Assembly: GCF_018294505.1 (NCBI RefSeq)
Contig: NC_057804.1
Span: 248,419,099-248,483,098 of the forward strand
Source: Triticum aestivum
Lineage: Eukaryota; Streptophyta; Magnoliopsida; Poales; Poaceae
Direction: 5' to 3'
DNA length: 64,000 bases
Positions within the stretch are counted from its first letter, which is position 1. Every line of letters starts with the position of its first letter. The position numbers and the translations under genes are program-made. Positions 44,586 to 56,527 of the stretch are shown here, one piece after another. The notes beneath the pieces are model-generated. The model saw only the letters and a list, made by a program, of their open reading frames with translations, did no database searches and was not told the origin of the DNA.

Positions 44586-47500
44586 TTGTCCCGTTATGCT
44601 GAAGAAGACATTGCAACTGATGCTCGTAAGCAAGAGAAGTTTCGTGATGGACTTCACCCTGATATCAAGCTAGCACTGCTCGTTCATGACTTTGCCGACT
44701 TCGCCACCTTGGTGAACAAGGCTATTCAGGTTGAGACTGGTCTTCAGGAACACCAGGGATCCCTCAGGCGTAGCCGCGATGCTGGCCCATCTTTGGGCCC
44801 GTCAGCGCAGAAGCGTCGGATATGGATTCCCCACAACATGTATCGTCCAACTGCACCTACGCCAAGACAGTCCTATGCTGCACCTCGTCTGCCTCCTCCA
44901 CCAGAGAGGCAGCCTCTTCGAGTTATACCATCCCAAGCTCCTGCTCCCGATCCCAATGATGGTCTGTGCTTCAGATGTGGCCGCCCCGGCCACCTTGCTA
45001 AAGAGTGCACTCAGAAAAAGAGCCAGCTGGCTCTACCTTCAAATGGCCGTAACAATCAGCCCTATAACAACAATGCCAGACCTTATGGTCGTGGGCATGC
45101 TAATCATGTTGATCTGAATGAAGCTCAAGACCAGCCTGCCACTGTGATGGGTACTCTTCTCGTTAATTCAGTACCAGCTGCTGTTTTATTCGATACAGGA
45201 GCATCGCATTCTTTCGTATCAGAAGATTTTGCATTCATGCATGGCATTAAATACGAAGAGATGCACACTCCACTAGTGGTAAAAACCCCTGCGGGCCAAT
45301 GCCAAACCTCCATGATTAGCCACAACGTTTCAGTTGAAATCGAAGGGTTGGAATTCTTTGCATCCCCCATTATTCTGAAGTCTTCCAATATTGACCTAAT
45401 TCTGGGAATGGATTGGTTGAAAGCACATACGGCTTCTATCGTTTGTGCCTCTAAAACCGTCCATCTTCTACACCCTTCAGATGAGATAGTAAGCTACAAT
45501 GCTCGTCTGGTTCGAAACGCTGAAGCACGACTTTATGTGCTGAATGCGTTGAACGCGGCACCTCTTGAGGGAATTGAAAAGATTCCAGTCGTTCGCAACT
45601 TCCAAGACGTATTTCCTGAAGAACTTCCAGGAATACCCCCTGCCCGGGCTGTCGAGTTCGTCATCGACTTGAAACCAGGCACCGTTCCTATTGCAAAACG
45701 ACCCTACAAGATGCCACCTCATGAACTCCTTGAGCTTAAGGAGGAAATCGACAAATCTCTTCACAAGGGTTTCATTCGTCCAAGTTCCTCTGCTTGGGGA
45801 GCACCTTCTCTCTTCGTCAAGAAGAAGGACGGTACGAACCGTTTGGTCCAAGACTATCGTCCTATCAACCAAGCTACAATTCAAAACAAATATCCCCTTC
45901 CTCGGATCAATGATCTGTATGATCAACTGGCTGGTTCATCGATATTCTCTAAACTCGACTTGAGGCTGGGTTACCACCAGATCCGTGTTCGTGAAGAGGA
46001 TATTCCAAAGACCGCATTTGTGACTCGTTATGGTTCTTACGAGTACACCGTCATGTCATTCGGTTTAACCAATGCTCCAGCTACATTCTCTCGTCTGATG
46101 AACTATATATTCATGGATTACCTCGACAAGTTCGTCGTAGTCTATCTGGATGATATACTGGTATATTCGAAGAATAAAGAAGAACATGCTGAACATCTTC
46201 GTCTTGTTCTGGAGAAGCTTCGAGAGCATCAACTTTATGCCAAGTATTCCAAGTGTGAATTCTGGTTACCCGAAGTCACCTACCTTGGTCATGTTATCTC
46301 CAAGGATGGTATTGCCGTCAACCCAGAGCGCGTTCAGGCTATTCTTGACTGGACCCCTCCAAAGACTGTCAAGCAAGTCAGAAGCTTTCTCGGACTGGCC
46401 AGCTATTGTCGCCGCTTTGTCGAGAACTTCTCCAAGATCGCCAAGCCACTGACTAATCTGCTTCACAAAGGCGTTAAGTTCGATTGGACAGACAAATGTC
46501 AGGAAAGTTTCCAGGCACTCAAGGATAAACTGACTTCTGCCCCAGTGCTTGCTCCCCCTGATTCTCGCAAGGACTTTGTCATCTATTGTGACGCTTCACG
46601 TCAAGGATTAGGCTGTGTTCTAATGCAAGAGCGCAGGGTGATTGCCTATGCCTCCCGTCAAGTGCGTCCTCACGAAGAAAACTACCCGGTTCATGACCTT
46701 GAGCTTGCAGCGGTTATCTTTGCATTGAAGCTATGGCGACAATACCTTCTCGGTAATCGTTGTGAGATCTTCACTGATCATCAGAGTCTGAAGTACCTGT
46801 TTACTCAGCCAGATCTGAACCTCCGTCAGCAGCGATGGATGGAAGCTATTGCTGACTACAACTGCGGTATATCTTATACACCTGGCAAGGCTAATGTAAT
46901 GGCCGATGCCCTAAGCCGAAAGTCTTATTGCAATAATCACCAGGTCTACAAAACTCAACCCCGCCTTTATGAAGAGCTATGCAAGCTGAACCTTCAACTA
47001 GTTCCACAGGGTTCTCTGAATAACCTTGTTTTGGAACCAACTCTTCTGAAAGCAATCAAGTCTGCTCAAGCCAAAGATGCTCATGTTGATCTGATGAAAA
47101 AGGATCTTGCCTTAGAGAAATCCAGAGATTTCTCACTTGGTGAAGATGGAACCTTATACTTCAGAGATCGCATTGTCGTACCCCGGTTCGAGCTTATGAC
47201 AGAGAAGGTGATGAAAGAAGCGCATGACACCCCTCTCTCTATTCATCCGGGAAGTACCAAGATGTATCTTGACATCCGTCAGAAGTACTGGTGGTCTAAG
47301 ATGAAGCAAGACATTGCTCGATATATTGAAGAATGTGACGTTTGTCGTCGCGTCAAAGCAGAACATCAAAAACCGGCTGGACTTCTACAACCGCTTCCGA
47401 TTCCTGAATGGAAGTGGGATAAGATCCAAATGGACTTCGTCACTGGCCTTCCCAAGTCTCAGAAAGGTAACGATGCTATCTTTGTCGTCATCGACCAATT

Positions 47501-48479
47501 CTCGAAGGTTGCTCACTTTCTGCCAGTCAAGGAGACTATCACTGCTAGTCAATTGGCAACCTTGTATATCTCCCGAATTGTGTCACTCCACGGCATTCCG
47601 AAGGAGATCAGTTCAGACCGCGGCAGTATTTTCACTTCTAAGTTCTGGGATAGTTTCCAAGAGGCAATGGGAACTCATATTACCTGGAGCACTGCTTATC
47701 ATCCCCAATCCCAAGGCCAAGTCGAGCGAGTCAATCAAATTCTTGAAGACATGCTTCGAGCTTGTGTTATTTCTTTCGGCAAGAAGTGGGAAGAATCTCT
47801 CCCTTATGCGGAGTTCTCTTATAACAACAGCTATCAAGCCAGCTTGAAGATGGCACCCTTTGAAGTGCTTTATGGACGTAAGTGCCGAACCCCTCTGAAT
47901 TGGTCAGAAACTGGGGAACGAGCACTCATTGGTCCGGACATTATTCAACAAGCTGAAGAGCAGGTTCGCATTGTCCGGGATAATCTCAAGGCGGCCCAAT
48001 CCCGCCAGAAGAGCAACTATGACCGGAAACACTGGGGTTCAACTTATCAACCTGGTGAACAAGCTTATCTGCGTGTCACTCCTTTGAGAGGCACTCATCG
48101 GTTCGGAGTCAAGGGAAAGTTAGCTCCTCGCTACATTGGTCCCTTCCGTATTCTCGCCCGTCGTGGACTGGTGGCTTATCAACTGGAGTTGCCACCTCAG
48201 TTCTCTCACGTTCATGACGTCTTCCATGTGTCGCAACTTCGTCGATGCTTCAAGGATCCGGAACGTGAAGTGGATCCGGAATTGATTGAAATTCAAGATG
48301 ATCTCACATACAAGGAGCATCCGATCTGCATTCTTGAAGAAGCTGAACGTCGAACCCGCCAGAAGGTTACTAAGTTCCTCAAGGTGCAATGGTCGAATCA
48401 TACTAAAGAGGAAGCCACTTGGGAACGCGAAGATAACCTCCGGGCTGAATACCCCGATCTTTTCCCTTCTACCTCTTAA
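44586..48479 (+). CDS. Element 2 gag C-terminus and pol polyprotein (protease, RT, RNase H, integrase, chromodomain)
   Basis: An uninterrupted frame of 1297 codons from the gag frameshift point (no true start here; position numbers count from 44586). Gag zinc knuckle C128-C131-H136-C141 ([14 protein letters not shown]). Protease DTG at 203-205. Reverse transcriptase YLDD at 520-523. RNase H first Asp at 669 with later HDLELAA and TDHQSL motifs. Integrase HHCC finger before 920, then D950, D1011 and E1047 (D,D-35-E). GPF module near 1185. The C-terminal 80 residues, with KFLKVQW and EEATWE, form a chromodomain-like segment expected to guide insertion to marked chromatin. Everything after the gag lesion looks intact. 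Confidence 0.95.
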   Translation: MSRYAEEDIATDARKQEKFRDGLHPDIKLALLVHDFADFATLVNKAIQVETGLQEHQGSLRRSRDAGPSLGPSAQKRRIWIPHNMYRPTAPTPRQSYAAPRLPPPPERQPLRVIPSQAPAPDPNDGLCFRCGRPGHLAKECTQKKSQLALPSNGRNNQPYNNNARPYGRGHANHVDLNEAQDQPATVMGTLLVNSVPAAVLFDTGASHSFVSEDFAFMHGIKYEEMHTPLVVKTPAGQCQTSMISHNVSVEIEGLEFFASPIILKSSNIDLILGMDWLKAHTASIVCASKTVHLLHPSDEIVSYNARLVRNAEARLYVLNALNAAPLEGIEKIPVVRNFQDVFPEELPGIPPARAVEFVIDLKPGTVPIAKRPYKMPPHELLELKEEIDKSLHKGFIRPSSSAWGAPSLFVKKKDGTNRLVQDYRPINQATIQNKYPLPRINDLYDQLAGSSIFSKLDLRLGYHQIRVREEDIPKTAFVTRYGSYEYTVMSFGLTNAPATFSRLMNYIFMDYLDKFVVVYLDDILVYSKNKEEHAEHLRLVLEKLREHQLYAKYSKCEFWLPEVTYLGHVISKDGIAVNPERVQAILDWTPPKTVKQVRSFLGLASYCRRFVENFSKIAKPLTNLLHKGVKFDWTDKCQESFQALKDKLTSAPVLAPPDSRKDFVIYCDASRQGLGCVLMQERRVIAYASRQVRPHEENYPVHDLELAAVIFALKLWRQYLLGNRCEIFTDHQSLKYLFTQPDLNLRQQRWMEAIADYNCGISYTPGKANVMADALSRKSYCNNHQVYKTQPRLYEELCKLNLQLVPQGSLNNLVLEPTLLKAIKSAQAKDAHVDLMKKDLALEKSRDFSLGEDGTLYFRDRIVVPRFELMTEKVMKEAHDTPLSIHPGSTKMYLDIRQKYWWSKMKQDIARYIEECDVCRRVKAEHQKPAGLLQPLPIPEWKWDKIQMDFVTGLPKSQKGNDAIFVVIDQFSKVAHFLPVKETITASQLATLYISRIVSLHGIPKEISSDRGSIFTSKFWDSFQEAMGTHITWSTAYHPQSQGQVERVNQILEDMLRACVISFGKKWEESLPYAEFSYNNSYQASLKMAPFEVLYGRKCRTPLNWSETGERALIGPDIIQQAEEQVRIVRDNLKAAQSRQKSNYDRKHWGSTYQPGEQAYLRVTPLRGTHRFGVKGKLAPRYIGPFRILARRGLVAYQLELPPQFSHVHDVFHVSQLRRCFKDPEREVDPELIEIQDDLTYKEHPICILEEAERRTRQKVTKFLKVQWSNHTKEEATWEREDNLRAEYPDLFPSTS

Positions 48480-48481
48480 TT

Positions 48482-48515
48482 CTCGGGACGAGAATTTCTT
48501 TTAGAGGAGGAGAGT
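48482..48515 (+). other. Polypurine tract region of element 2
   Basis: The palindrome CTCGGGACGAG (48482-48492) is followed by a purine-rich AGAGGAGGAGAG (about 48503-48514) directly before the 3' LTR. Element 1 has the same pair. Confidence 0.8.
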
Positions 48516-50676
48516 TGTAACACCCCGGTGTAATGATGCTACAGTAACCCCTGGGGTTAAGTTAATCTTTTTGCTAAACATGTTCCTGATCATAATTGTC
48601 TCCTTTCTCTTTTAAATTCCAGTTGAATTCAAATTCAAATTTTGTCTGAAATTCAAAATGCTCAGACATGAAAACAAAAATGTTCATCATGTGCAGAATA
48701 ATCCACAACTAATTTTGGTGGTGAACCAACATTTTTGCAAAAAGGTTTGAGTGGCCTAAGCTACTTCAAACAGTGGCCTAAGAAATAAATTAAATGCCTT
48801 TTTAATTTATGAAAATGGCAAACTATTTCTAAAGCCTCACAATCTTTTTTTGGCAGTGCCTAATAATTCTTTGAGATTATTTTGTCCAATGGCATAATTT
48901 TTGCAAAGTCTTTATTGGCTAAAAGAAAAAGAAAAGAAAATGCAAAAGCTGTTTAAAAAAAAGGGAAAAGAAGAGGGGGAGGGAGAGCCCTGGCCTCCCC
49001 TTGGGCCTCGGCGACCCACAGCCCCCTGCCCCCCCTGCCCCTGGGCCTAAGGCCGCAGAGACAGGCCCAGCTGGCCGTCGGCCCATCCCAGCCGGCCCAC
49101 TCCCCCTTTCCTGTCGCTCTCCCCCCTCCTCCTGTTCCTCCGACCGGGCGAGGCAGAGCGCGCCCGTCCCCGCCGGACCCGCCTCGCCGGCATCGCCCGA
49201 GCGAGGGGATAAGGCTTGCGCCTCCTCGCCTCCTCGATCCCCGCCTCCACTTGCACCACCCACTCCACCTGCTCTTTCCCCCACCCTGTCTCGCTCGCCC
49301 GCCTCTCCCGAGCGCGCTCGCCGCCGTTCTCCGTCGTCACCGCGGCCACAGCCACCGCCTCGCTCCGCCGTCTTGTTGTGAAGCTCCGCCGGGGTCGACT
49401 CCGTCGTCTGGTGCCCCCAGGTGGAGCGGGGAAGCAGCGCGGACGTCGCACGAGCTCGTCCCCTTCCGCCCTTGTCACCGGCGAGATCCCTCAAATTCCG
49501 GCTTCCCCTGCGCACCTAAACTACCAAGGGCCATCGGCGTGCCGCTCGGTGAGCTCTCCTACCTTCTCCCTCTCCTTGCCTACTTGGCGCGCCCCCTAGC
49601 TGCTTCCCCACGTGCGCCCGAACGCAGCGCAGCGGAGCTCGTCGCCGGCGAGACTCCGGTGACCTTATGGTCACGGGCTCAAGCCCGTTGGACTCGCCGC
49701 ACCACGGGGATCCTCCCCAGCCCTTTCTTTCGTTCCGTAGCACGCTGCTTCGCCTTCGCCATCACACGCCCGAAGGTCGTCGCCGCCTTTTCCGTCGCCG
49801 GCGATGCTCCGGTCGTCCCCGACGCCAGTCATCGTCACCATCGTGTGCGCGGTGCCGGGCCGCGCCCTTAGGTCCAAGCCGTAGGTCCGGAGGCCCCCTG
49901 TAGCACGGCGCCGGCCAACTCCAGCGAGGCGCCGCCGTCGCCTTGGTCGCCGGAGCCCTCCCCGGCGCAGCCACCAACATGGATGCGTGGGCCCCATCAC
50001 CTGAGTCACTGATGCTGGGCCCCACGGGACCCTATTGACTGGTTTGACCAGTCAACATGCTGACTGGGCTTCTCTGTGACACTGACATGCGGGCCCCACC
50101 ACGTAATTAGATTAACTAAACCGGTTTTATAAATAAAACTAATTAGTTAACCTAACCAGTCACTGACTGCTGGGGCCCACGCCCCCTAACTAACCCTGTT
50201 AGCTTAGTTAAGCCTCTGTTAGACAGAGAGGCTGACAAGTGGGTCCCACCTGTCAGTTTGACTGGTCAGCAGAGCTGACGCAATGCTGACGTCACTACTG
50301 GCGCAATAAACCTTTTCTGCTTTTAAAATAATTCAGAAATTGGTTTAAACTTTGAAAATCCGTAACTTTTAAACCGTAACTCCGATGGAAATGTTTTCTA
50401 TATGAAAGTTGCTCAGAAAAATCCAACGAATCCGAATATGCGGTCCGTTCATCTGTCACATGCCCCTAGCATGCTGAACATGGAACTTTCCCCCTCCGGT
50501 CATTTGTCTGACACAGGTCCGGAACCGGGAACACCTTCCCGGTTGTTTTCCCCCTTCACCTATAACGTCTAGGACCGCGTTAGAACACGCTTAGTGCTAC
50601 GTATCGTCATGTCATGCTTAGTGTTACCTCTGTTTGCTATGTATTTACTGTTTCTTCCCCCTCTTCTCTCCGGTAG

Positions 50677-50749
50677 ACCCCGAGGCCGCTGATGCCCCAG
50701 TGATCGACTACGTCGTCGACAACGACCCCCTCCTTGCCAGAGCAACCAG
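50677..50749 (+). CDS. Candidate internal exon in the element 2 3' LTR
   Basis: Same structure as 41621-41692 but without the one-base deletion: 73 nt, open frame with IDYVVDNDPLL. The 73 nt length leaves it two bases out of phase with the element 1 version at the presumed junction, which argues either for decay or against splicing to the terminal exon. Confidence 0.3.
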
Positions 50750-52326
50750 GCAAGCCCCCCCTTTGATCATCCCGATATCGCCCATTCCATTCTCTCATGC
50801 TTGCATTAGATTTTGCTATTGTTATTGTTTGCTCCTATTCTGATGCATAGCCTCCTTTTGTAACCTGCTTATTGTTACCTTACCTGCTTATCCTAAACTG
50901 CTTAGTATAGGCTGGTTAGTGATCCATCAGTGACCCCCACCTTGTCCTTGTTGCCCCTGCTTCATCATTGAAGACCCGATCAACGGGATCGAAGACCAGG
51001 CCCCTGCACCGCACATCACTTTCCCCTTAGTTGCTCGACACTGCTGGGATACTATCGAGTGCCGAGGGTGAGACCTCTACAACACTTCTGATGTTAACCC
51101 TGTAGTGTAGCTATTCGGTCATGGTCATCGAGGGTGATTTCCTCTTTAACCACTTCCGATACGACTCTGTCGTGCAACCCCTCAAGTGTGAACCTCGAGG
51201 GTGATTCCTCTACGTTCACCTTGATGATTACATTGAGTGGAACCCACCGAGGGTGATTCCTTGGGTTTTCCTCTTGATGTTTGGACACACAGATACTTGG
51301 ACTTTACAACTGTTACTTGGAAAGTGATGTGGAGACGGGTTGACCTGGAAGGTGCCCGTGAGATAATTACGAGGCGGGCCGGGCATTCTTAGCCCTTGCC
51401 GCAAGTCCTCGAGACGGGGCAACGGGGTCACCTCTTTCGTGAGTCTCTGCTTGTTACCGCGCGTTCCTAATCCACTACGATTTGGATATTTGATCCGAGG
51501 GGCCTCTGGCCTGATAGCACTAACCATCACGTGGGCATAGTATGGGCGTTCTGCGTCGTATGCATCAGCCGAAGCTTAATAGACGTCAGCGACGGAGCGG
51601 CGCGCGCCGGGTTGGACTGGTAAGCTCCTGCCTTTTTAGGGAGGTAGCTAGGTCTGCTCACCGGCCGCGTTCGCAACGTGCAGGAGTTCCCGGGGCGATG
51701 GCCCATGACCCCTGGGGGCATAGGTTTAGTCCGGCGTGCTTGACCTCTCTATTTAAGCCTAGGTCGGGTTGCGGCGTATTGTTTGGCCGAGGCCGGGCAT
51801 GACCCTGGAAAGTGTGTCCGGCCGGAGTCAATCGAGCGTGGTGGGTAAGTTGGTGCACCCCTGCAGGGAAGAACTAATCTATGCATAGCCTGTCCTACGG
51901 TAACGGACACTTGGAGTTGTATCCCGATCGATACAACTAGAACTGGATACTTGTGATGAGAACTGGATGGTGATGAGGATTTGATTGTGATGATAACTGG
52001 ATAGTATGGCTCTGGGATTTCTTTCTCGCAGGGAGTCGAGAAAGGATCTCCGGCCGAGGTTGATAACACTACTGCTACTTACTTTATGCTACTCTACTCC
52101 CTCCTGTTGCTGCAAGATGGTGGTTTCGAGAAGATGCTAGTCTTCGATAGGACTAGGCCTTCTCTCTATTCTGGCATTTCTGCAGCCCAGTCCACATATA
52201 TAGCCTTCCTTTGATAATGTTGCATATGTAGTGTAGATCCTTGCTTGCGAGTACTTTGGATGAGTACTCACGGTTGCTTTGCTCCCCTTTTCCCCCTTCT
52301 TTCTTCTTTCTGGTTGTTGCAACCAG

Positions 52327-52421
52327 ATGGTGGAGTCCAGGAGCCAGATGCCACCTTTGACGACGGCTGCTACCCCGAGGGTGCCTACTACCACGTGACG
52401 GACGCCGACGACCAAGAGTAG
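52327..52421 (+). CDS. Candidate terminal exon in the element 2 3' LTR
   Basis: Identical in coding sequence and stop to 43275-43369, with the same pyrimidine tract and GCAACCAG acceptor. Confidence 0.4.
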
Positions 52422-52721
52422 TTAGGAGGCTCCCAGGCAGGAGGCCTTGCCTTTTCGATTGTTGTTGTTTTGTGCTAGCCTTCTTAAGGCAAACTTGTCT
52501 AACTCATGTCTGTACTCAGATATTGTTGCTTCCGCTGACTCGTTTGTTTTCAAGCTGATGTATTCGAGCCCTCGAGGCCCCTGGCTTGTAATATAAAGCT
52601 TGTATTATTTTAATTTGTGTCTAGAGTTGTGTTGTGATATCTTCCCGTGAGTCCTTGATCTTGATCGTACACATTTGCGTGTATGATTAGTGTACGATTG
52701 AATCGAGGGCGTCACACCGGC

Positions 52722-52897
52722 ATTAGCAGCGTATTGTGCAAACTCCTGAAGGATTCCGGCCCCTTCCGTGAACGGGTTATGCGGCCATTCACATGCCATA
52801 AATCCCCCAATCTCCGTCTATGGAGATCACTGTCAGATGACTCCCCAATAACTCCCTTGGAGTTCTTCTTAGAACCAAATTTCCTAAAGATACTCAT
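52722..52897 (-). pseudogene. Element D downstream ORF, first segment (N-terminus)
   Basis: The minus-strand ATG at 52897 opens a basic N-terminus (FRKFGSKKNSKG). Coding character then moves to a second frame (EWPHNPFTEGAG) before the element 2 insertion, so there is a frameshift near 52800. With segments 39126-39561, 34877-35204 and 21177-21264 the ancestral ORF was about 330-340 codons. It sits at the env-like position but shows no signal peptide or transmembrane segment in these pieces. Function unknown. Confidence 0.65.
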
Positions 52898-53287
52898 ATT
52901 TTTCCTATGAACAAAATTCTGAAATTTTTAGTCCACAAAATTTTTCTCAACAAAACTTCGCAAGATTGTAAGCAACTACTCATAGCCATAGCAAGCATTC
53001 AAACTACTTAGAACTCTAACAATTCAACCAGCAAACTCATGCACAGCAGCACTAAGAGTAGCTAATTATTCAAAATATAAACCACTAAAGCAAAAACTAA
53101 TTGGACACACGAAAGAGTCACATACCAAGCAACAATCCCCCGAAACAGTTTCGAAAACGGAGCTCCGAGCAAAGAGATCAAAATCCGCGGGGTTGAGAGC
53201 AAGAACACGAAAGAGAGAGAAATGGTGAATTTTTTATGCAGGTAGGTGATGATGTGGGATGAAGAGATAAGTGAGGGGCCCATGTGG

Positions 53288-53346
53288 GGACCACAACCCA
53301 CCAGGGCGTGCCTGGGGGTCCTGGCACGCCTAGGTGGGTTGTGCCC
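53288..53346 (-). promoter_or_regulatory. GC-rich hairpin and TATA-like site before the D downstream ORF
   Basis: Arms CCACAACCCACC / GGTGGGTTGTG and GGGCGTGCC / GGCACGCC form a long stem-loop. About 50 nt further on the minus strand an ATAAAAAATT sequence (53229-53238) is followed by a CT-rich stretch and then the ORF start at 52897. The D LTR has the same kind of hairpin about 33 nt before its TATA box. I infer an internal promoter for the downstream ORF. Confidence 0.5.
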
Positions 53347-53672
53347 ACCCCTAGTGCACCTCCCTCTGGTATTATTTGCACAAAAAATTCTTAAATATGC
53401 AGAAAAAAATTGCATTAAATTTTCAGGGCATTCTAAGAACTTCTATTTTTGGGTCATTTTTTTATTACACGGAAAATTCAGAAAAGAGATAAAACATAGC
53501 ATTTTATTTTATTTAACTAAGAATAACATAAAACAAAAGGCAGGGACAGAAGGTAGTGCTCAGTAAATTCATCAACTTCATACCTCTCAAAAATGATACA
53601 TTAATAAGGTTGATCAAGTCTAATTAACAACCACTTTAGATTAGCATGAAACCGAAGAACTTTCATGAATCA

Positions 53673-54140
53673 CTAAGTTACCTCAACGGGGATATGAATG
53701 TCCCCAACAATAAGCATTTCATATTTCTTTTTAACAGTAGGTAGAGGTAGCTGCAAACTTCCAGTAGTGATTGTCAGAGATTTTTCAATAACATTAATAC
53801 CATTCACTTGGAATTGTTTATTTGGAAAGTGCACTCTATGCTCATTACCATTGATATCAAAAGTGACCTTGCTTTTATTGCAATCAATAACAGCCCCTGC
53901 AGTATTCAAGAAGGGTCTACCAAGGATAATCGACATGTTGTCGTCCTCGGGCATCTCAAGTATAACAAAGTCAGTCAGAATAGTAACATTAGCAACAACA
54001 ACAAGCACATCCTCACAAATACCGATAGGTATGGCAGTTGATTTATTAGACATTTGCAAAGATATTTTAGTAGGTGTGAATTTATTCAAATCAAGTCTTT
54101 AATATAAAGAGAAAGTCATAACACTAACACCACCTGCCAA
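53673..54140 (-). pseudogene. Element D protease-like region
   Basis: Athila-type retropepsin region: TPTKISLQMSNKSTAIPIGI, then ILTDFVILEMPEDDNMSI and LGRPFLNTAGAVIDC. The active-site segment just upstream (about 54118-54145) reads DLAGGVSVM where related proteins have a DLGAS-type motif, and in-frame stops flank it (54144-54146 and about 54102). The catalytic function therefore appears lost. Confidence 0.7.
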
Positions 54141-54146
54141 ATCTCA

Positions 54147-56449
54147 CAAAGCAACTTTCACATAATTTCTTTTGATGGAGCAAGGTATAGTTGGTATTCC
54201 CGGATCTCCAAATTTTTTAGGTACTCCACCTTTAAAAGTATAATTAGCAAGCATGGTGGAGATTTCAGCTTCCGGTATTTTTATCTTATTCATGATGATG
54301 TCTTTCATGTACTTTGCATAAGGAGGCGTTTTTAGGATATCAGTCAAGCGAGTACGCAAAAAGACTAGCCTCGGCATTTCAGCAAAGCGTTCAAATTCTT
54401 CATCATCTTTCTTTTTAGTTGACTTAGGTGGAAAGGCCATAGGTTTTTGAACCCATGGCTCTCTTTCCTTTCCATGTTTTCTAGCAACAAAGTCTCTTTT
54501 ATCATATCTTTTATTCTTGGGTTGTGGGTTATGAAGATCAACAGCTGGTTCTATCTCAACATCATTGTCTAGTTCTTTATTATTAGTTTGAGTGTCTTCA
54601 TGAACCTCAGCATTATCTTTTTCATTATCAGAAGGTGAGTGTTCACTACCAAATTGAGTTTCAGCATCAGAGATAGAAACTTCATTATCATTATCAAGAG
54701 GTTTTTCTACTTCAGGTTCACTAGAGGCATGCAAAGTCCTATCATTTTCTTCTTCTTTTTCTTTTTAGAAGGACTAGGTGCATCAGTGTTAATTCTTTGA
54801 GGGTCTTGTTCAATTCTTTTTGGGTGTCCCTCAGGATAAAGTGGTTCCTGAGTCATTTTACCTCCTGTAGTTGCTACTCTAACAGCATAGTCACTTATAT
54901 TATTGTTCATTTCATCAAGCAACTCTCTTTGAGATTTAGCAACTTGTTCTAATTGAGTTTGAACCATAAATGCATGCTTTCCTACACCTCTAACATCATT
55001 TGAGATTATAAATAACAAGTAACTTAAGTAAGCAATCATATCAGAGTAGTATTTCAATTGTTTCATCACATTTGCATTGAAGTGGTCTTGTTTTCTAATG
55101 TAATTATCAAACTCATAGAGGCATTGACTAGGATGTTTATTATGAGAATTATCACTATCATTGAATTTCATTATAGAATTTACCTCTACCACCTTAGGTG
55201 GTGGTGGTGTATCAAGCCCACGTATTTCTTCAATAGGAGGTAAATTTTTGATATCCTCGTCTTTAATACCTTTTTCCTTCATAGATTTCTTTGCCTCTTG
55301 CATATCTTTAGGACTGAGATATAAAATACCCCTCTTCTTCGGAGTGGGTTTAGGCGGTGTTTCAGGAGGAGTCCAATCATCATAATTTTTCAATATGTTA
55401 TTCAATAATTCTTCAGCTTGCTCAATAGTTCATTCCCTGAAAACACAACCAACACAACTACCTAGGAAACCCCTAGAAGCATCGATAAGTCCATTATAGA
55501 AGATATCAAGTATTTCATTTTTCTTAAGAGGATGATCAGGCAAAGCATTAAGCAATTGGAGAAGCCTCCCCCAAGCTTGTGGGAGACTCTCTTCTTCAAT
55601 TCGAAAAAAGTTAAATATTTCCTGCAAGGCAGCTTGTTTATTATGAGCAGGGAAATATTTTTCAGAGAAGTAATAGATCATATCCTGGGGACTACGCACA
55701 CAACCAGGAGCAAGAGTATTGTACCAAGCTTTAGCATCACCCTTTAATGAGAACGGAAATAACATGAGGATATAGTAATAGTGAATCTTCTCATCATGAG
55801 AAAAAAGAGTGGCTATGTCATTCAACTTAGTAAGATGTGCCACAACAGTTTCAGTTTCATAACCATGGAAAGGATCAGATTCAACCAAAGTAATTAACTC
55901 TGGGTCGACAGAGAATTCATAATCCTTATCATCAATAAAGATAGGTGAAGTAGCAAACTTAGGATCACATTTCATTCTAGCATTCAAAGATCTTTCTTTA
56001 TACTTGCATAATATTTTTTCTAGATCATCTCTATCCTTACAAGCAAGAATATCTCTAGTTGCCTCATCACCTATAACATAACCTTCTGGTACCTTTGGCA
56101 ATTCATATCTAGGAGGGCTAGTCCTAATAGGTGTTTCAAGATTTTCAGTTTCAAGATCATCATCAGTTTCAACAATATCATATTGTCTTACTCTAGCAAT
56201 TTGTTCATCAAGAAATTCACCTAGTGGCACATTATCATCAAGCAAAGTACTAGCATCATCATGAGTAGCATTCATAGCAGAAGTAGAATCATCAATAACT
56301 TGCGACATATCAGAATTAATAGCATGTGGTGGTGTTGCAAGTCTATTTATAACAGAAGGTGAATCAAGTGCGGAGCTAGATGGCAGTTCCTTACCTCCCC
56401 TTATATTAGAGGGGAAAATCTTATTCTTAGCATCCTTCAGATTATTCAT
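54147..56449 (-). pseudogene. Element D gag
   Basis: An ATG at 56449, 79 nt after the 5' LTR, opens a 339-codon frame: an acidic N-terminal region, then a Retrotrans_gag core (KGDAKAWYNTLAPG, FSEKYFPAHNKQ, ILDIFYNGL). A TGA at 55430-55432 interrupts without frame change; the frame continues as a Pro/Lys-rich segment (WTPPETPPKPTPKKRG) to about 54760, where an A-rich tract marks a frameshift, then as an acidic segment down to 54147. Non-functional copy of the capsid-like precursor. Confidence 0.8.
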
Positions 56450-56498
56450 AGTGATAATTTGATAATAATCCCAAGTGACTCAAGAAATATAGCTATGC

Positions 56499-56518
56499 TC
56501 CTCGGCAATGGCGCTAGA
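56499..56518 (-). other. Degenerate primer-binding site of element D
   Basis: The minus strand reads TAGCGCCATTGCCGAGGAG, three differences from the tRNA-Asp-type TGGCGCCGTTGCCGGGGAG seen intact in element E. Confidence 0.7.
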
Positions 56519-56527
56519 AAAAGGTCT

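Larger units (their letters stand above)
39562..52716 (+). mobile_element. Element 2: near-complete chromovirus (Ty3/gypsy) retrotransposon
   Basis: LTRs 39562-43663 and 48516-52716, perfect TSD CCGGC (39557-39561 and 52717-52721), tRNA-Met-type primer-binding site and polypurine tract. Encodes gag, zinc knuckle, protease, reverse transcriptase, RNase H, integrase and a C-terminal chromodomain-like segment, an order and content typical of chromoviruses with long LTRs (Tekay/Del-like clade by inference). The only disabling lesion I see is one frameshift within gag (about 44583-44588). It is the youngest insertion here together with element 1. Confidence 0.95.
48516..52716 (+). repeat. 3' LTR of element 2 (4201 bp)
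   Basis: 99 bp longer than the 5' LTR, mainly because of a patch at about 50025-50232 that holds unrelated sequence including an ATTAGATTAACTAAACC-type AT-rich stretch. A second divergent patch is at about 50498-50655. Outside these patches it differs from the 5' LTR by scattered single bases. Confidence 0.93.
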
